Of a stretch of 6,694 nucleotides of DNA, positions 1-6,681 are shown piece by piece. Positions within the stretch are counted from its first letter, which is position 1; the number at the start of each line of letters is the position of its first letter. Under the pieces are notes generated by a model, which worked only from the letters and a program-made list of their open reading frames with translations, was not told the DNA's origin and ran no database searches. The translations under genes and the position numbers were made by a program. This DNA comes from JAFDVL01 sp043736395 (GTDB lineage Bacteria; Acidobacteriota; Blastocatellia; RBC074): positions 1-6,694 of the forward strand of contig JAYTCQ010000279.1 of assembly GCA_043736395.1 (NCBI GenBank), read 5' to 3'.

Positions 1-61
1 GGCGATGTTTGGTGTACTGTAGATTTTGTCTTCCACAGTGAACCATCTCATCGCCTTTTTT
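1..61 (+). terminator. Stem-loop followed by six T: probable terminator of an upstream gene, or leader attenuator
   Basis: GGCGATG (1-7) pairs perfectly with CATCGCC (49-55), which is followed directly by TTTTTT (56-61). The stem can continue inward with GGT (11-13) to ACC (42-44) and ACTGT (16-20) to ACAGT (35-39), separated by small internal loops and capped by a 14-nt loop. A GC-rich closing stem followed by a T run is the pattern of an intrinsic terminator on the + strand. Because the window begins at the first stem base, the arm may extend to the left. It lies 60 bases before the protease start, so it either ends an unseen gene or is an attenuator in the protease leader. The sequence alone does not decide between these. 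Confidence 0.5.
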
Positions 62-68
62 GTGAAGC

Positions 69-113
69 CCTCTCCTCATTTTTTGTCCGCACTATTGTAC
101 TAGGATGGAGAGG
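69..113 (+). promoter_or_regulatory. Protease ribosome binding site with a complementary upstream arm
   Basis: GGAGAGG (107-113) is a strong Shine-Dalgarno sequence seven bases before the ATG at 121, and it fixes the start of the protease gene. The leader also carries its exact complement, CCTCTCC, at 69-75, so the mRNA can form a 7-bp stem with a 31-nt loop that hides the ribosome binding site. The pairing is seen directly. A regulatory role is inference. No known riboswitch consensus was recognised in the leader, and no convincing -35/-10 pair could be assigned. Confidence 0.5.
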
Positions 114-120
114 AAAAACA

Positions 121-2175
121 ATGTCCACGAAAATCAAACGAATTACCTGGATAATTACGGCTGTGCTGGTTATCAATTCCGCTTTGAGTCTCCCGTTCAG
201 TGTTTTGTCACCGAAAGTGCAAGCTGCGGGAGGAGATAAGAACAAAGAGAAACATAATAAGGTCTCACCCGACCTGGTAGAAAAAGTCGCATCGCGCGGC
301 GGCGGAATAGAACGCCACAAAGTGATTATTAATTTGGATAGCACACCTTCTGTACAGCTTCACGCGATTTTGGCCCGTAACGGCATTCAGGTTAATAAAT
401 ATTTCGAGCAACTTCAGGCAATACAGGTTAATCTACCCGCCAGCGTGATTAGCGAAATCTCAGCGTTGGATGAAGTCACTGACATTTCCGCCGAGCGAGA
501 AGTAAAAGCTTTCGGAGCTGCTGCAACGCCACTCACGGATTCCCATATTGCGACAACGACGGGCAGCAATACTGCGCGTGAATTGAAAGATGCGACAGGT
601 ACGCAATTAGACGGTCGTGGTGTCGGCGTTGTCGTGATGGATTCGGGCGCAGACTCCAAGAACTTTCAGTATTATAACAAACAAGGTTTACGCATTATGA
701 CGAGCGTAGATTTCACCAGCCAACCTGACCCTGCTAATGACGCTTATGGGCACGGTTCGCACGTGATGGGGATTATCTCCGCCTCAGATGGCAATCCTGG
801 CGTTTACCAAAATAAATATGCGGGCATAGCGCGAAAAGTTGATATGGTCAACCTGCGCGTGTTGGATGCCAATGGTCGCGGCAGTGTCTCTTATGTGCTT
901 AGCGCAATTGACTGGGTATTGGCACATCCAACTGTAACTTTTACCGAACCAATTGCAGGAGGACTTACCAGAACAGTACCCTTAAAGATTGTCAACCTTA
1001 GTTTTGGTGCAGTGGCGGTGACATCCTATAAATTCGACCCGTTGTGCAAAGCGGTACGGAAGTTAGTGGATGCAGGAATCGTGGTTGTCTGTGCTGCGGG
1101 CAATGACGGTAAGGATGCGAATGGCAACAAAATTTACGGTGCAATCCACGCCCCCGGAAATGATCCTTCCGTAATTACCGTCGGTGCAACCAATACAATG
1201 GGAACTGACACACGCACGGATGATACGATTGCTTCTTATAGTTCACGCGGCCCGACACGCAGCTATTACACGGATACGGTTGGGGTCAGACATTACGACA
1301 ATTTAATCAAACCTGATCTGGTTGCACCAGGGAACAAAATCATAGCCGCGCAAACCTCAACTTCGTCCGCAACTGCTCTTCCTAATGCTTATCCGAACTT
1401 AAGAACGACATCCATTACTGGAAGTGCTACCGGTACTGGTACGAATGCGTTGATGTACTTGAGTGGCACCTCAATGGCGGCACCGATGGTTTCTGGCGCT
1501 GTCTCGTTAATGCTCCAGGCCAATCCGAAATTAACCCCAAACATGGTCAAGGCGATTCTGATGTACACGGCGCAACAAATGAACGGCTTCAACACTTTAG
1601 AGCAAGGCGCAGGCATGCTGAACGTGGCGGGTGCAGTAACGGTTGGGAAGCTTGTTAAACAAAATGTAGCGTGGGCCACGGCAGCGAATGGTTCGGCAAT
1701 GTTGACGGGTGCGCTGCCTGCTCCGCAATCAGTTCTAACGATCAAAAATGCCAGCGGTGCGGTCGTAACTGAGACGGTTAAATGGTCGCAAGGGGTGTTA
1801 ATGGGATGGACGTTTGCCTCGGGTAGCAATCTGATGACGAAGTACCAAAAAGTATATGGTCTTGGTCTAATTCTCGCCGATGGATTGATTCTAGCCGATG
1901 GGCTGATCTTGGCGGACAACACGATTACGTCAGATGGATTGATTTTAGCCGATCAAATCTTGGAGAGTAAGGGGTTGATTCTGGCCGACGGCACGCCTGT
2001 CTGTCCGGTAAAATCCTTGTATAGCGATGGACTCATCCTCGCGGATGGACTGATTCTTGCAGATGGATTAATTCTTGCGGATGGCAGAGTCTATGGAGAC
2101 AACACGCTGCTGGCAGATTCATTTGTCCAGGCGCAGCGCGTAGTGAACGGAGATAACAGTCCATTTATGAAATAG
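121..2175 (+). CDS. Secreted S8 family (subtilisin-like) serine protease with C-terminal GLILAD hexapeptide repeats
   Basis: Predicted exported serine endopeptidase of 684 residues. The N-terminus is a signal peptide: basic KIKR at 4-7, a hydrophobic core at about 8-30, and a likely cleavage site after VQA (33-35). Residues 66 to about 131 look like an I9-type inhibitory propeptide. The catalytic domain runs from about 160 to 515. It contains Asp174 in VVVMDSG, His211 in GHGSHVMG (the usual HGTHVAG, with Ser and Met substituted), oxyanion Asn328 in AAGND, and nucleophile Ser451 in SGTSMAAP. KPDLVAPG and SYSSRGP also match the family, so the enzyme should be active. A linker of about 65 residues leads to eight exact GLILAD units between 582 and 654 and a further degenerate hexad tail. 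There is no LPXTG motif or terminal membrane helix, so the protein is secreted or held by the repeats. Substrate unknown. The start is supported by GGAGAGG seven bases upstream. Confidence 0.93.
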   Translation: MSTKIKRITWIITAVLVINSALSLPFSVLSPKVQAAGGDKNKEKHNKVSPDLVEKVASRGGGIERHKVIINLDSTPSVQLHAILARNGIQVNKYFEQLQAIQVNLPASVISEISALDEVTDISAEREVKAFGAAATPLTDSHIATTTGSNTARELKDATGTQLDGRGVGVVVMDSGADSKNFQYYNKQGLRIMTSVDFTSQPDPANDAYGHGSHVMGIISASDGNPGVYQNKYAGIARKVDMVNLRVLDANGRGSVSYVLSAIDWVLAHPTVTFTEPIAGGLTRTVPLKIVNLSFGAVAVTSYKFDPLCKAVRKLVDAGIVVVCAAGNDGKDANGNKIYGAIHAPGNDPSVITVGATNTMGTDTRTDDTIASYSSRGPTRSYYTDTVGVRHYDNLIKPDLVAPGNKIIAAQTSTSSATALPNAYPNLRTTSITGSATGTGTNALMYLSGTSMAAPMVSGAVSLMLQANPKLTPNMVKAILMYTAQQMNGFNTLEQGAGMLNVAGAVTVGKLVKQNVAWATAANGSAMLTGALPAPQSVLTIKNASGAVVTETVKWSQGVLMGWTFASGSNLMTKYQKVYGLGLILADGLILADGLILADNTITSDGLILADQILESKGLILADGTPVCPVKSLYSDGLILADGLILADGLILADGRVYGDNTLLADSFVQAQRVVNGDNSPFMK
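1864..2172 (+). repeat. Hexapeptide repeat array (GLILAD) in the protease C-terminus
   Basis: This is a protein-level repeat with an 18-base period. Exact GLILAD units begin at residues 582, 588, 594, 606, 618, 637, 643 and 649. Between and after them the six-residue register persists: NTITSD (600-605), QILESK (612-617), GRVYGD (655-660), NTLLAD (661-666), SFVQAQ, RVVNGD and NSPFMK, which ends exactly at the last codon. The only break is a 13-residue segment at 624-636, two hexads plus one residue, which contains Cys628. All eight exact units differ in codon spelling. The alternation of glycine, three aliphatic residues, a small residue and aspartate suggests short beta-strands with turns, as in a beta-solenoid. 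Its role (anchoring, binding or stabilisation) is unknown. Confidence 0.9.
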
Positions 2176-2206
2176 CCAGATTGAAAGGGCGGCTTGCTGA
2201 TAGGGC

Positions 2207-2252
2207 GTAAGTACTGGCCGGTGACGAAATGATCACAAAGGCCAGTACTTAC
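2207..2252. repeat. Perfect 13-bp inverted repeat between protease and acetyltransferase genes
   Basis: GTAAGTACTGGCC (2207-2219) is the exact reverse complement of 2240-2252. Inside the 20-nt loop, GTGA (2221-2224) can pair with TCAC (2233-2236), which gives a nested hairpin of 17 pairs in all. It starts 31 bases after the protease stop codon. Neither side has a T run, so it does not fit the classic intrinsic terminator. It may instead protect the protease mRNA 3' end, act as a weak bidirectional terminator, or be a copy of a dispersed palindromic element. Confidence 0.8.
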
Positions 2253-2326
2253 AATAATGTAAAATTCCTAACGCTAGCCGCAATATTATTTGAGTAGGTG
2301 ATCAGTGGTAACTTAAGGAACGTGTT

Positions 2327-3271
2327 ATGAAAGATAAGCTTGTCAAAACCTGGCCGACAACAAGTAACAGTTCGCCCCTGCGCTTGGCTCGTCTAAAACG
2401 ATTGGGCATCGGTATAGAAATCCTTATCAAGGTAATTAAATTGGTAGCGGGAAAAGAACGGCTCGCGCTTGATTTTCTAAATCTTCATCCCCTCGAAAAC
2501 CTGATGTTGATTGAGTTCATCCGCGATCACGGCTTGGAAGACGAACGGAACCGAGGCAGCTTTTACGGTTACTACTGTGATGACAGACTCAGCGGAGTAG
2601 CCTTAATCGGGCATCATACATTGCTAAATTGCGATGCAAATGCAGCCCAATATTTTGCGCAAATCGCACTGTCCAAACATAAACAGGAAATCAATAATTT
2701 GCTGGGTGAAAACGAAGCGGTCGAAGCTTTCCGCCAGATCTTCAATGAACGAACAACCGGGCGTAAGGTGAAATGCCAGCAACAAGAAACTCTTTGCGTA
2801 GCGACGCATTGTGCGCAAGAAACCGTCTCCAAAACAGAGTTGTGCCAGGTACAAAAAGACGAGTTGGACGAGGTGTCCGCCTTACATGCACGAACATATC
2901 TGGAATGGAATGGCATTGACCCTTCCATCAAAGACCCGGAAGGCTTTCGTCAACGAATGTTGGCGCGCATTGAAAAAGGCCGCATCTGGATCGTGCGCGA
3001 TGAAAAGGGGATCGCCTTTAAAACAGACATCGTCAGCGAAAGCCCTGAGGCCGTATATTTGGAAGGTGTGTGGACACGAACTGATCTGAGAGATAAGGGT
3101 TTAGGCAGCATTGCCCTGCAACAGTTATGTCAAAAATTGATGGAACAGTATCCAGCAATTTGCCTGTACGTAAGTGATGACGACAAACGAGCCATTTCTT
3201 TTTACCAAAAAGTAGGCTTCCAAATCCGCACTGTTTCGCAACTAGTACGTTATGTGCCCGCGGGCAATTAG
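2327..3271 (+). CDS. GNAT family N-acetyltransferase with an N-terminal DUF4081-like lobe
   Basis: Predicted cytoplasmic acetyl-CoA-dependent acetyltransferase of 314 residues. The C-terminal lobe (about 170-310) is a GNAT fold. LEGVWTRTDLRDKGLGS carries the acetyl-CoA pyrophosphate-binding motif R/Q-x-x-G-x-G as Arg255-Asp-Lys-Gly258-Leu-Gly260. The later LYVSDDDKRAISFYQKVGF is the usual motif B region, with the FY-x-K-x-GF signature. The N-terminal lobe (about 42-130), with HPLENLMLIEFIRDHGL and FYGYYCDDRLSGVAL, resembles the degenerate half of two-lobed GNATs such as those carrying DUF4081. The first 40 or so residues are a basic, partly amphipathic extension unlike the family. AAGGA at 2315-2319 precedes the ATG, but a TTG at 2441 with AAGG at 2429-2432 is a possible shorter start. 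Substrate unknown. No neighbour suggests one. Confidence 0.85.
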   Translation: MKDKLVKTWPTTSNSSPLRLARLKRLGIGIEILIKVIKLVAGKERLALDFLNLHPLENLMLIEFIRDHGLEDERNRGSFYGYYCDDRLSGVALIGHHTLLNCDANAAQYFAQIALSKHKQEINNLLGENEAVEAFRQIFNERTTGRKVKCQQQETLCVATHCAQETVSKTELCQVQKDELDEVSALHARTYLEWNGIDPSIKDPEGFRQRMLARIEKGRIWIVRDEKGIAFKTDIVSESPEAVYLEGVWTRTDLRDKGLGSIALQQLCQKLMEQYPAICLYVSDDDKRAISFYQKVGFQIRTVSQLVRYVPAGN

Positions 3272-3444
3272 GTTCCCACTCATACTCTTGCGGATATTAA
3301 TCAAGGCAAACTACGTACCGTTTCTACCTCCTGTAACGATTATCATCGAGTTATCACAGCTTTGAGAAGATTTCGTATTATTGTCGTCATCAATAGGGTT
3401 GCTCTCTCCCTCGCTTTTACTACCCACTGCTTCACGGAATACCA
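3272..3444. other. Intergenic region upstream of the c-di-GMP gene
   Basis: These 173 bases hold no convincing gene. An imperfect dyad at about 3332-3358, with TAAC/GTTA around GAT/ATC and short bulges, might be an operator or small hairpin. TATTAT at 3376-3381 could be a -10 element, with TTATCA at 3351-3356 as a poorly spaced (19 bp) -35. Neither is strong enough to call. The only start-associated signal is the weak GGAA at 3436-3439, five bases before the ATG at 3445. No terminator for the acetyltransferase gene is evident. Confidence 0.3.
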
Positions 3445-5934
3445 ATGTTGGGTCACACGATTGAACAAAAAATTAGAAATTATAAGCTACTACTGATCAC
3501 ACTCGGTGCGTGTAATATCATTTATGCTGTGACGCAACTTGCGCAACAGCCGTTCAATTGGCAATGGGTAGCAATCGGAGTATTCGCTGTAGTAGTCAGC
3601 CAGATCGCAGCCAAGCGTATTCCAAACGCTTATAATATCGTTACGATCTCAGATACATTCGTTTTCCTAACTATTTTGCTCTTAGGCGTCCCCTCTGGAA
3701 TCTTAGTTGCGGCAATCGCTACTGCGAGTGATTCTGCTCGGCACGTTAAACGCTGGATCACACTTGCTACCAATGTCGGGGTCATTTGTTTTTCACTCTT
3801 TCTTGCAGATGAATTGGTCACACTAATATTTGGCGATTTAAGTTTGTTGGCACATCACCGCGAAACATTTTTCCTTTTTGTCACCGGGCTTTTATTTCTG
3901 GCAATAGCACAAGGATTTATTAACACACTCCTGCTGACGCCCGTCGTAACACTTAAATCCGGTCAGTCAATTTTGCGCACCTGGTACGAAAAATATTTCT
4001 GGGTGATGGTAACGCCTGTCTCTGGATCTATTGTGGCAGGGGTGGGCAACTCTTTGGTTCATTACTATGGATTCTGGGCTATCCTTCTGACCGTTCCACT
4101 CATGTTAGCTGGTTATATGGCGATGCGTCCTTATCTAAAAAATATTGAAGCAGCCGAACAGCATCTGGCCGAATTGCAGGTAAGTGAATCACGGTTTCGT
4201 AATGCCTTTGATTATTCCGCCGTGGGCATGGCCTTAGTCGAACCGCAAGGTCGTTGGCTTCAAGTCAATCAGGCGTTATGCCGAATCACAGGTTATAGTG
4301 AGCAAGAGTTGGTGGGAAAATATTTTCAATCTATCGTTCACCAAAAAGATTTGGGAGCAGCTCTCGTACAAATTCAACAGTTGATCGAAGGCCATATCCC
4401 TATGTTTCAGATGGAGCAGCAGTATCTGCACAAAAAAGGAAATATTATCTGGGTTATTTGGAGCGTTTCTTTAATTCGTGATTTGGCTTCCAAAGAGAAC
4501 CGCCTGATTTTTCAGCTTCAAGATATTAGTGGCCGCAAACGCGCTGAATCTCAGTTATTGCATGATGCGTTCCATGATGGACTGACGGGACTGCCCAATC
4601 GCAGTCTTTTTTTAGATCATTTGAAATTAGCCATGGAGCGAGGGAAGCGTTATCCCGATCGTCATTTCTCAGTTCTGTTTCTTGATTTCGACCGATTTAA
4701 GATTGTCAACGACAGCCTTGGTCACATCGTTGGTGATCAACTATTGATAGCCATTGCGCGACGCCTGGAAACGTGTTTGCGTCCTGGCGATACGATTGCA
4801 CGCTTAGGTGGCGATGAGTTCACGATTTTGTTGGAGGAAATGCGCCATCAAAGCGAATCAGTAGGAGTTGCCGCCCGCATTCAGAAATCTTTAGAAGCGC
4901 CATTTATCATTAGTGACAATGAAGTCTACACCAGCGTTAGCATTGGCATTGCCAATAGTTCGATGGGCTACGAACAGCCGGAAGATATTTTGCGGGACGC
5001 CGATACCGCGATGTATCGCGCGAAGGCAAGAAGTGCGAAAGACTTTGAGATTTTTGACGAAACTATGCATTCGGAAGCGGCCAGTCGTTTGCAGTTGGAA
5101 AATGATTTGCGACATGCCATTGAGCGGCAGGAATTTTTTCTTTGCTATCAACCCATCGTTTCATTGGAATATGGGTTCCTTTCCGGGTTTGAAGCTCTGG
5201 TACGCTGGAAGCACCCAGAACGTGGATTAATCTCTCCAGCGCAGTTTATCCCAATTGCCGAAGAAACAGGGTTGATCTTGCCGATTGGACATTGGGTTCT
5301 GCACGAAGCCTGCCGTCAGATGAGAGAGTGGCAGGAAAGTTACCCTGCTGCCTTCCCTTTGCGAATGAGCGTTAACCTTTCGAGCAAGCAATTCACGCAG
5401 CACAATCTGATCGAACAAATCCGGATGATCCTTGAAGCGGTCAATCTTGATCCTCAATATTTGAAGTTAGAGCTAACGGAAAGCTCCGTGATGGAAAACG
5501 TCGAAACTGCCATCAAGCAACTTAACGAAATTCGTTCTTTGGGAATTGAGCTAAGTCTCGATGATTTTGGCACTGGATATTCCTCACTCAGTTATTTGAA
5601 TCGCTTCCCACTCACTACTCTGAAAATTGATCGTTCCTTTGTAATAAGCATGAACGAAAAAGAGAATGTCGAAATTGTTCGTACGATTATCGCGTTAGCC
5701 GAAAGCCTGGGCATGGGGGTTATTGCGGAGGGAATTGAAACGCTCGATCAACTGAAGCAATTACGAAGCCTGCGTTGTGAAGCAGGGCAAGGCTATTATT
5801 TTTCGAGACCCCTAGAAAAAGATACGGCAGAACAATTTATTAGGGATAGTAAACGTCTGACCTCGCTGATTACTCCGTTATTAGAAAGCGAAAATCAAAG
5901 CCAATTCGCAACAGTAAGCAGCGGTTCAAAATAA
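3445..5934 (+). CDS. Membrane-bound PAS-GGDEF-EAL cyclic di-GMP synthase/phosphodiesterase
   Basis: An 829-residue inner-membrane signalling protein. Residues 1-230 contain about seven or eight hydrophobic segments (roughly 14-32, 38-55, 64-94, 105-127, 140-165, 185-203, 207-226), forming a MASE-like sensor whose exact family I cannot name. A short helix leads to a PAS domain (about 250-370, ending in the linker ISGRKRAESQL). The GGDEF domain (about 372-535) has DGLTGLPNR, Asp414 and Asn422, the intact signature GGDEF at 455-459, and an I-site RPGD at 446-449 exactly five residues before it, implying product inhibition. The EAL domain (about 555-795) retains E583-A-L, Asn644, Glu676, Asp706/Asp707, Lys727, Glu762 and Gln782, so phosphodiesterase activity is also expected. 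Net activity is probably set by the membrane/PAS input. The ligand or cofactor is unknown. The ribosome binding site is weak (GGAA at 3436), which suggests low expression. Confidence 0.95.
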   Translation: MLGHTIEQKIRNYKLLLITLGACNIIYAVTQLAQQPFNWQWVAIGVFAVVVSQIAAKRIPNAYNIVTISDTFVFLTILLLGVPSGILVAAIATASDSARHVKRWITLATNVGVICFSLFLADELVTLIFGDLSLLAHHRETFFLFVTGLLFLAIAQGFINTLLLTPVVTLKSGQSILRTWYEKYFWVMVTPVSGSIVAGVGNSLVHYYGFWAILLTVPLMLAGYMAMRPYLKNIEAAEQHLAELQVSESRFRNAFDYSAVGMALVEPQGRWLQVNQALCRITGYSEQELVGKYFQSIVHQKDLGAALVQIQQLIEGHIPMFQMEQQYLHKKGNIIWVIWSVSLIRDLASKENRLIFQLQDISGRKRAESQLLHDAFHDGLTGLPNRSLFLDHLKLAMERGKRYPDRHFSVLFLDFDRFKIVNDSLGHIVGDQLLIAIARRLETCLRPGDTIARLGGDEFTILLEEMRHQSESVGVAARIQKSLEAPFIISDNEVYTSVSIGIANSSMGYEQPEDILRDADTAMYRAKARSAKDFEIFDETMHSEAASRLQLENDLRHAIERQEFFLCYQPIVSLEYGFLSGFEALVRWKHPERGLISPAQFIPIAEETGLILPIGHWVLHEACRQMREWQESYPAAFPLRMSVNLSSKQFTQHNLIEQIRMILEAVNLDPQYLKLELTESSVMENVETAIKQLNEIRSLGIELSLDDFGTGYSSLSYLNRFPLTTLKIDRSFVISMNEKENVEIVRTIIALAESLGMGVIAEGIETLDQLKQLRSLRCEAGQGYYFSRPLEKDTAEQFIRDSKRLTSLITPLLESENQSQFATVSSGSK

Positions 5935-6162
5935 GCAATTCTCAGCAAGTACTGAAGGAAAAATATCAAAAATCCTTTCGCTCGCGACTACGCCGCAAGC
6001 ATCATTCCCAGTCATTGTGACATAATTCATAGAGCGCATCAGGTAATTTTCACTTTTTGTGATTGTGTGTAAACCTTACGGCTAGAAATTGCCGACACAA
6101 CTCTTGGAGATTTTTTCCGATGAATTCGGTTTCAAATTTTGCAAACAGACGAAAGGCGCTTA
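5935..6162. other. Intergenic region after the c-di-GMP gene
   Basis: I see no gene in these 228 bases. Small inverted repeats are present but none makes a good terminator: AAGGA (5955-5959) with TCCTT (5973-5977), TCAC (6050-6053) with GTGA (6059-6062) across five T, CGGC (6079-6082) with GCCG (6091-6094), and CCGA (6117-6120) with TCGG (6126-6129). The promoter of the broken gene at 6163 should lie here, but no clear -35/-10 pair was found. Confidence 0.3.
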
Positions 6163-6535
6163 ATGAATAATTTGAAAAATTTCTTACTCCTCGTAGCGTT
6201 ATCAAACGTACCTGCATGGACAACGCGCTTTCTGGCAATTGGAAAATAGACGGCGACGTAGCCGAAAATTCAATTGAAGGAACCTGTACGCTGGCGCAGA
6301 ATGGAAAAAAATTAACGTGATTTGCGTACTGGGGAATTCAGCCCAACGCTTTGAAATCACCAGCGAAGTATTAGCGAAAAAAGCGAACTGGAAATTTAGC
6401 TCCGAGTATAGCGGGCAGGCACTCTCAACCACAGTTTCCGGCAAAATAGACGAAGCTGGTTCAAAACTCTCTGGCGACATTGACGTCCCCAATTTCAATG
6501 AGCAGCAATTTTATCGCCAAGAAAGTAGAAGCTAA
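6163..6535 (+). pseudogene. Frameshifted gene for a small secreted protein
   Basis: Three overlapping pieces in three frames read as one protein of about 124 residues. Piece 1 starts at ATG 6163, six bases after AAAGG (6152-6156). It encodes a signal-peptide-like start (MNNLKNFLLLVALSNVPAW) and stops at TAG 6247. Piece 2, in the next frame (open 6171-6317, stop TGA 6318), carries LSGNWKIDGD and EGTCTLAQNGKK. Piece 3 (about 6317-6535, stop TAA) continues with ICVLGNS, WKFSSEYSGQAL and KLSGDIDVPNF. Each junction needs a net change of one base to restore the frame. The second lies just after a run of seven A (6305-6311), and one extra A there would join pieces 2 and 3 without a stop. The pattern (SGxW near the start, a Cys, repeated G/S-rich beta-strand segments) recalls small exported acidobacterial proteins of unknown function. 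Sequencing error at the A run is the alternative. Confidence 0.6.
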
Positions 6536-6582
6536 AAAAGAGCAGTAAGCCCGCCTGATGTTAGATTCCGAATTTGTTTTTT

Positions 6583-6681
6583 AGCCCACGAAATGGGTGA
6601 GGGCATAAAGCCCAGGGTAGAGCGCGAGAGCGCGGAACCTTGGGAACATTGACGAAAACCTATGAAGCCCGCGAAGTGGGC
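6583..6681. repeat. Composite REP-like hairpin repeat, possibly continuing beyond the window
   Basis: Two similar short hairpins flank a central one. GCCCAC-GAA-ATGGGT (6584-6598) and GCCCGC-GAA-GTGGGC (6667-6681) are imperfect direct copies of one unit, each followed by GA. Between them, CCCAGGGT (6611-6618) pairs with ACCTTGGG (6637-6644) with one G-T wobble, enclosing GCGC-GAGA-GCGC (6622-6633), a stem with a GNRA-type tetraloop. GGGC (6601-6604) and GCCC (6610-6613) offer an alternative small hairpin. I remember similar GGCATAAAGCCCAGGGT elements scattered in Acidobacteria and Planctomycetes genomes. REP elements of this kind are often moved by RAYT transposases, but none is in this window. 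No coding frame is proposed. Confidence 0.65.

Noticed and set aside
62..120. Cyclic di-GMP riboswitch in the protease leader
   Set aside because: No GEMM-type consensus is present here or in the other intergenic regions, despite the c-di-GMP enzyme downstream.
1389..1922. Open frame of 177 codons on the minus strand
   Set aside because: It lies entirely inside the protease gene, its first part is just the antisense of the repeat units, and it has no ribosome binding site or recognisable domain.
1864..2082. Repeat array as a CRISPR or DNA minisatellite
   Set aside because: The units are in frame, 18 bases long, mostly without spacers, and differ in DNA at silent positions only, so the conserved entity is the protein.
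2811..3089. Open frame of 92 codons on the + strand inside the acetyltransferase gene
   Set aside because: It is an out-of-frame reading of a region whose GNAT frame carries clear motifs; no independent coding evidence.
121..5934. Protease, acetyltransferase and c-di-GMP enzyme as one functional system or operon
   Set aside because: Gaps of 151 and 173 bases, a strong palindrome in the first gap, separate ribosome binding sites, and no shared pathway in the motifs; co-location alone is not enough.
5947..5954. AAGTACTG shared with the palindrome arm at 2209-2216, both shortly after stop codons
   Set aside because: Only eight bases are shared and the second site has no inverted partner; likely coincidence.
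6016..6031. CRP/FNR-like half-matched palindrome TGTGA-N6-TCATA
   Set aside because: The second half-site is imperfect and the only downstream gene is broken; a match of this quality is expected by chance.
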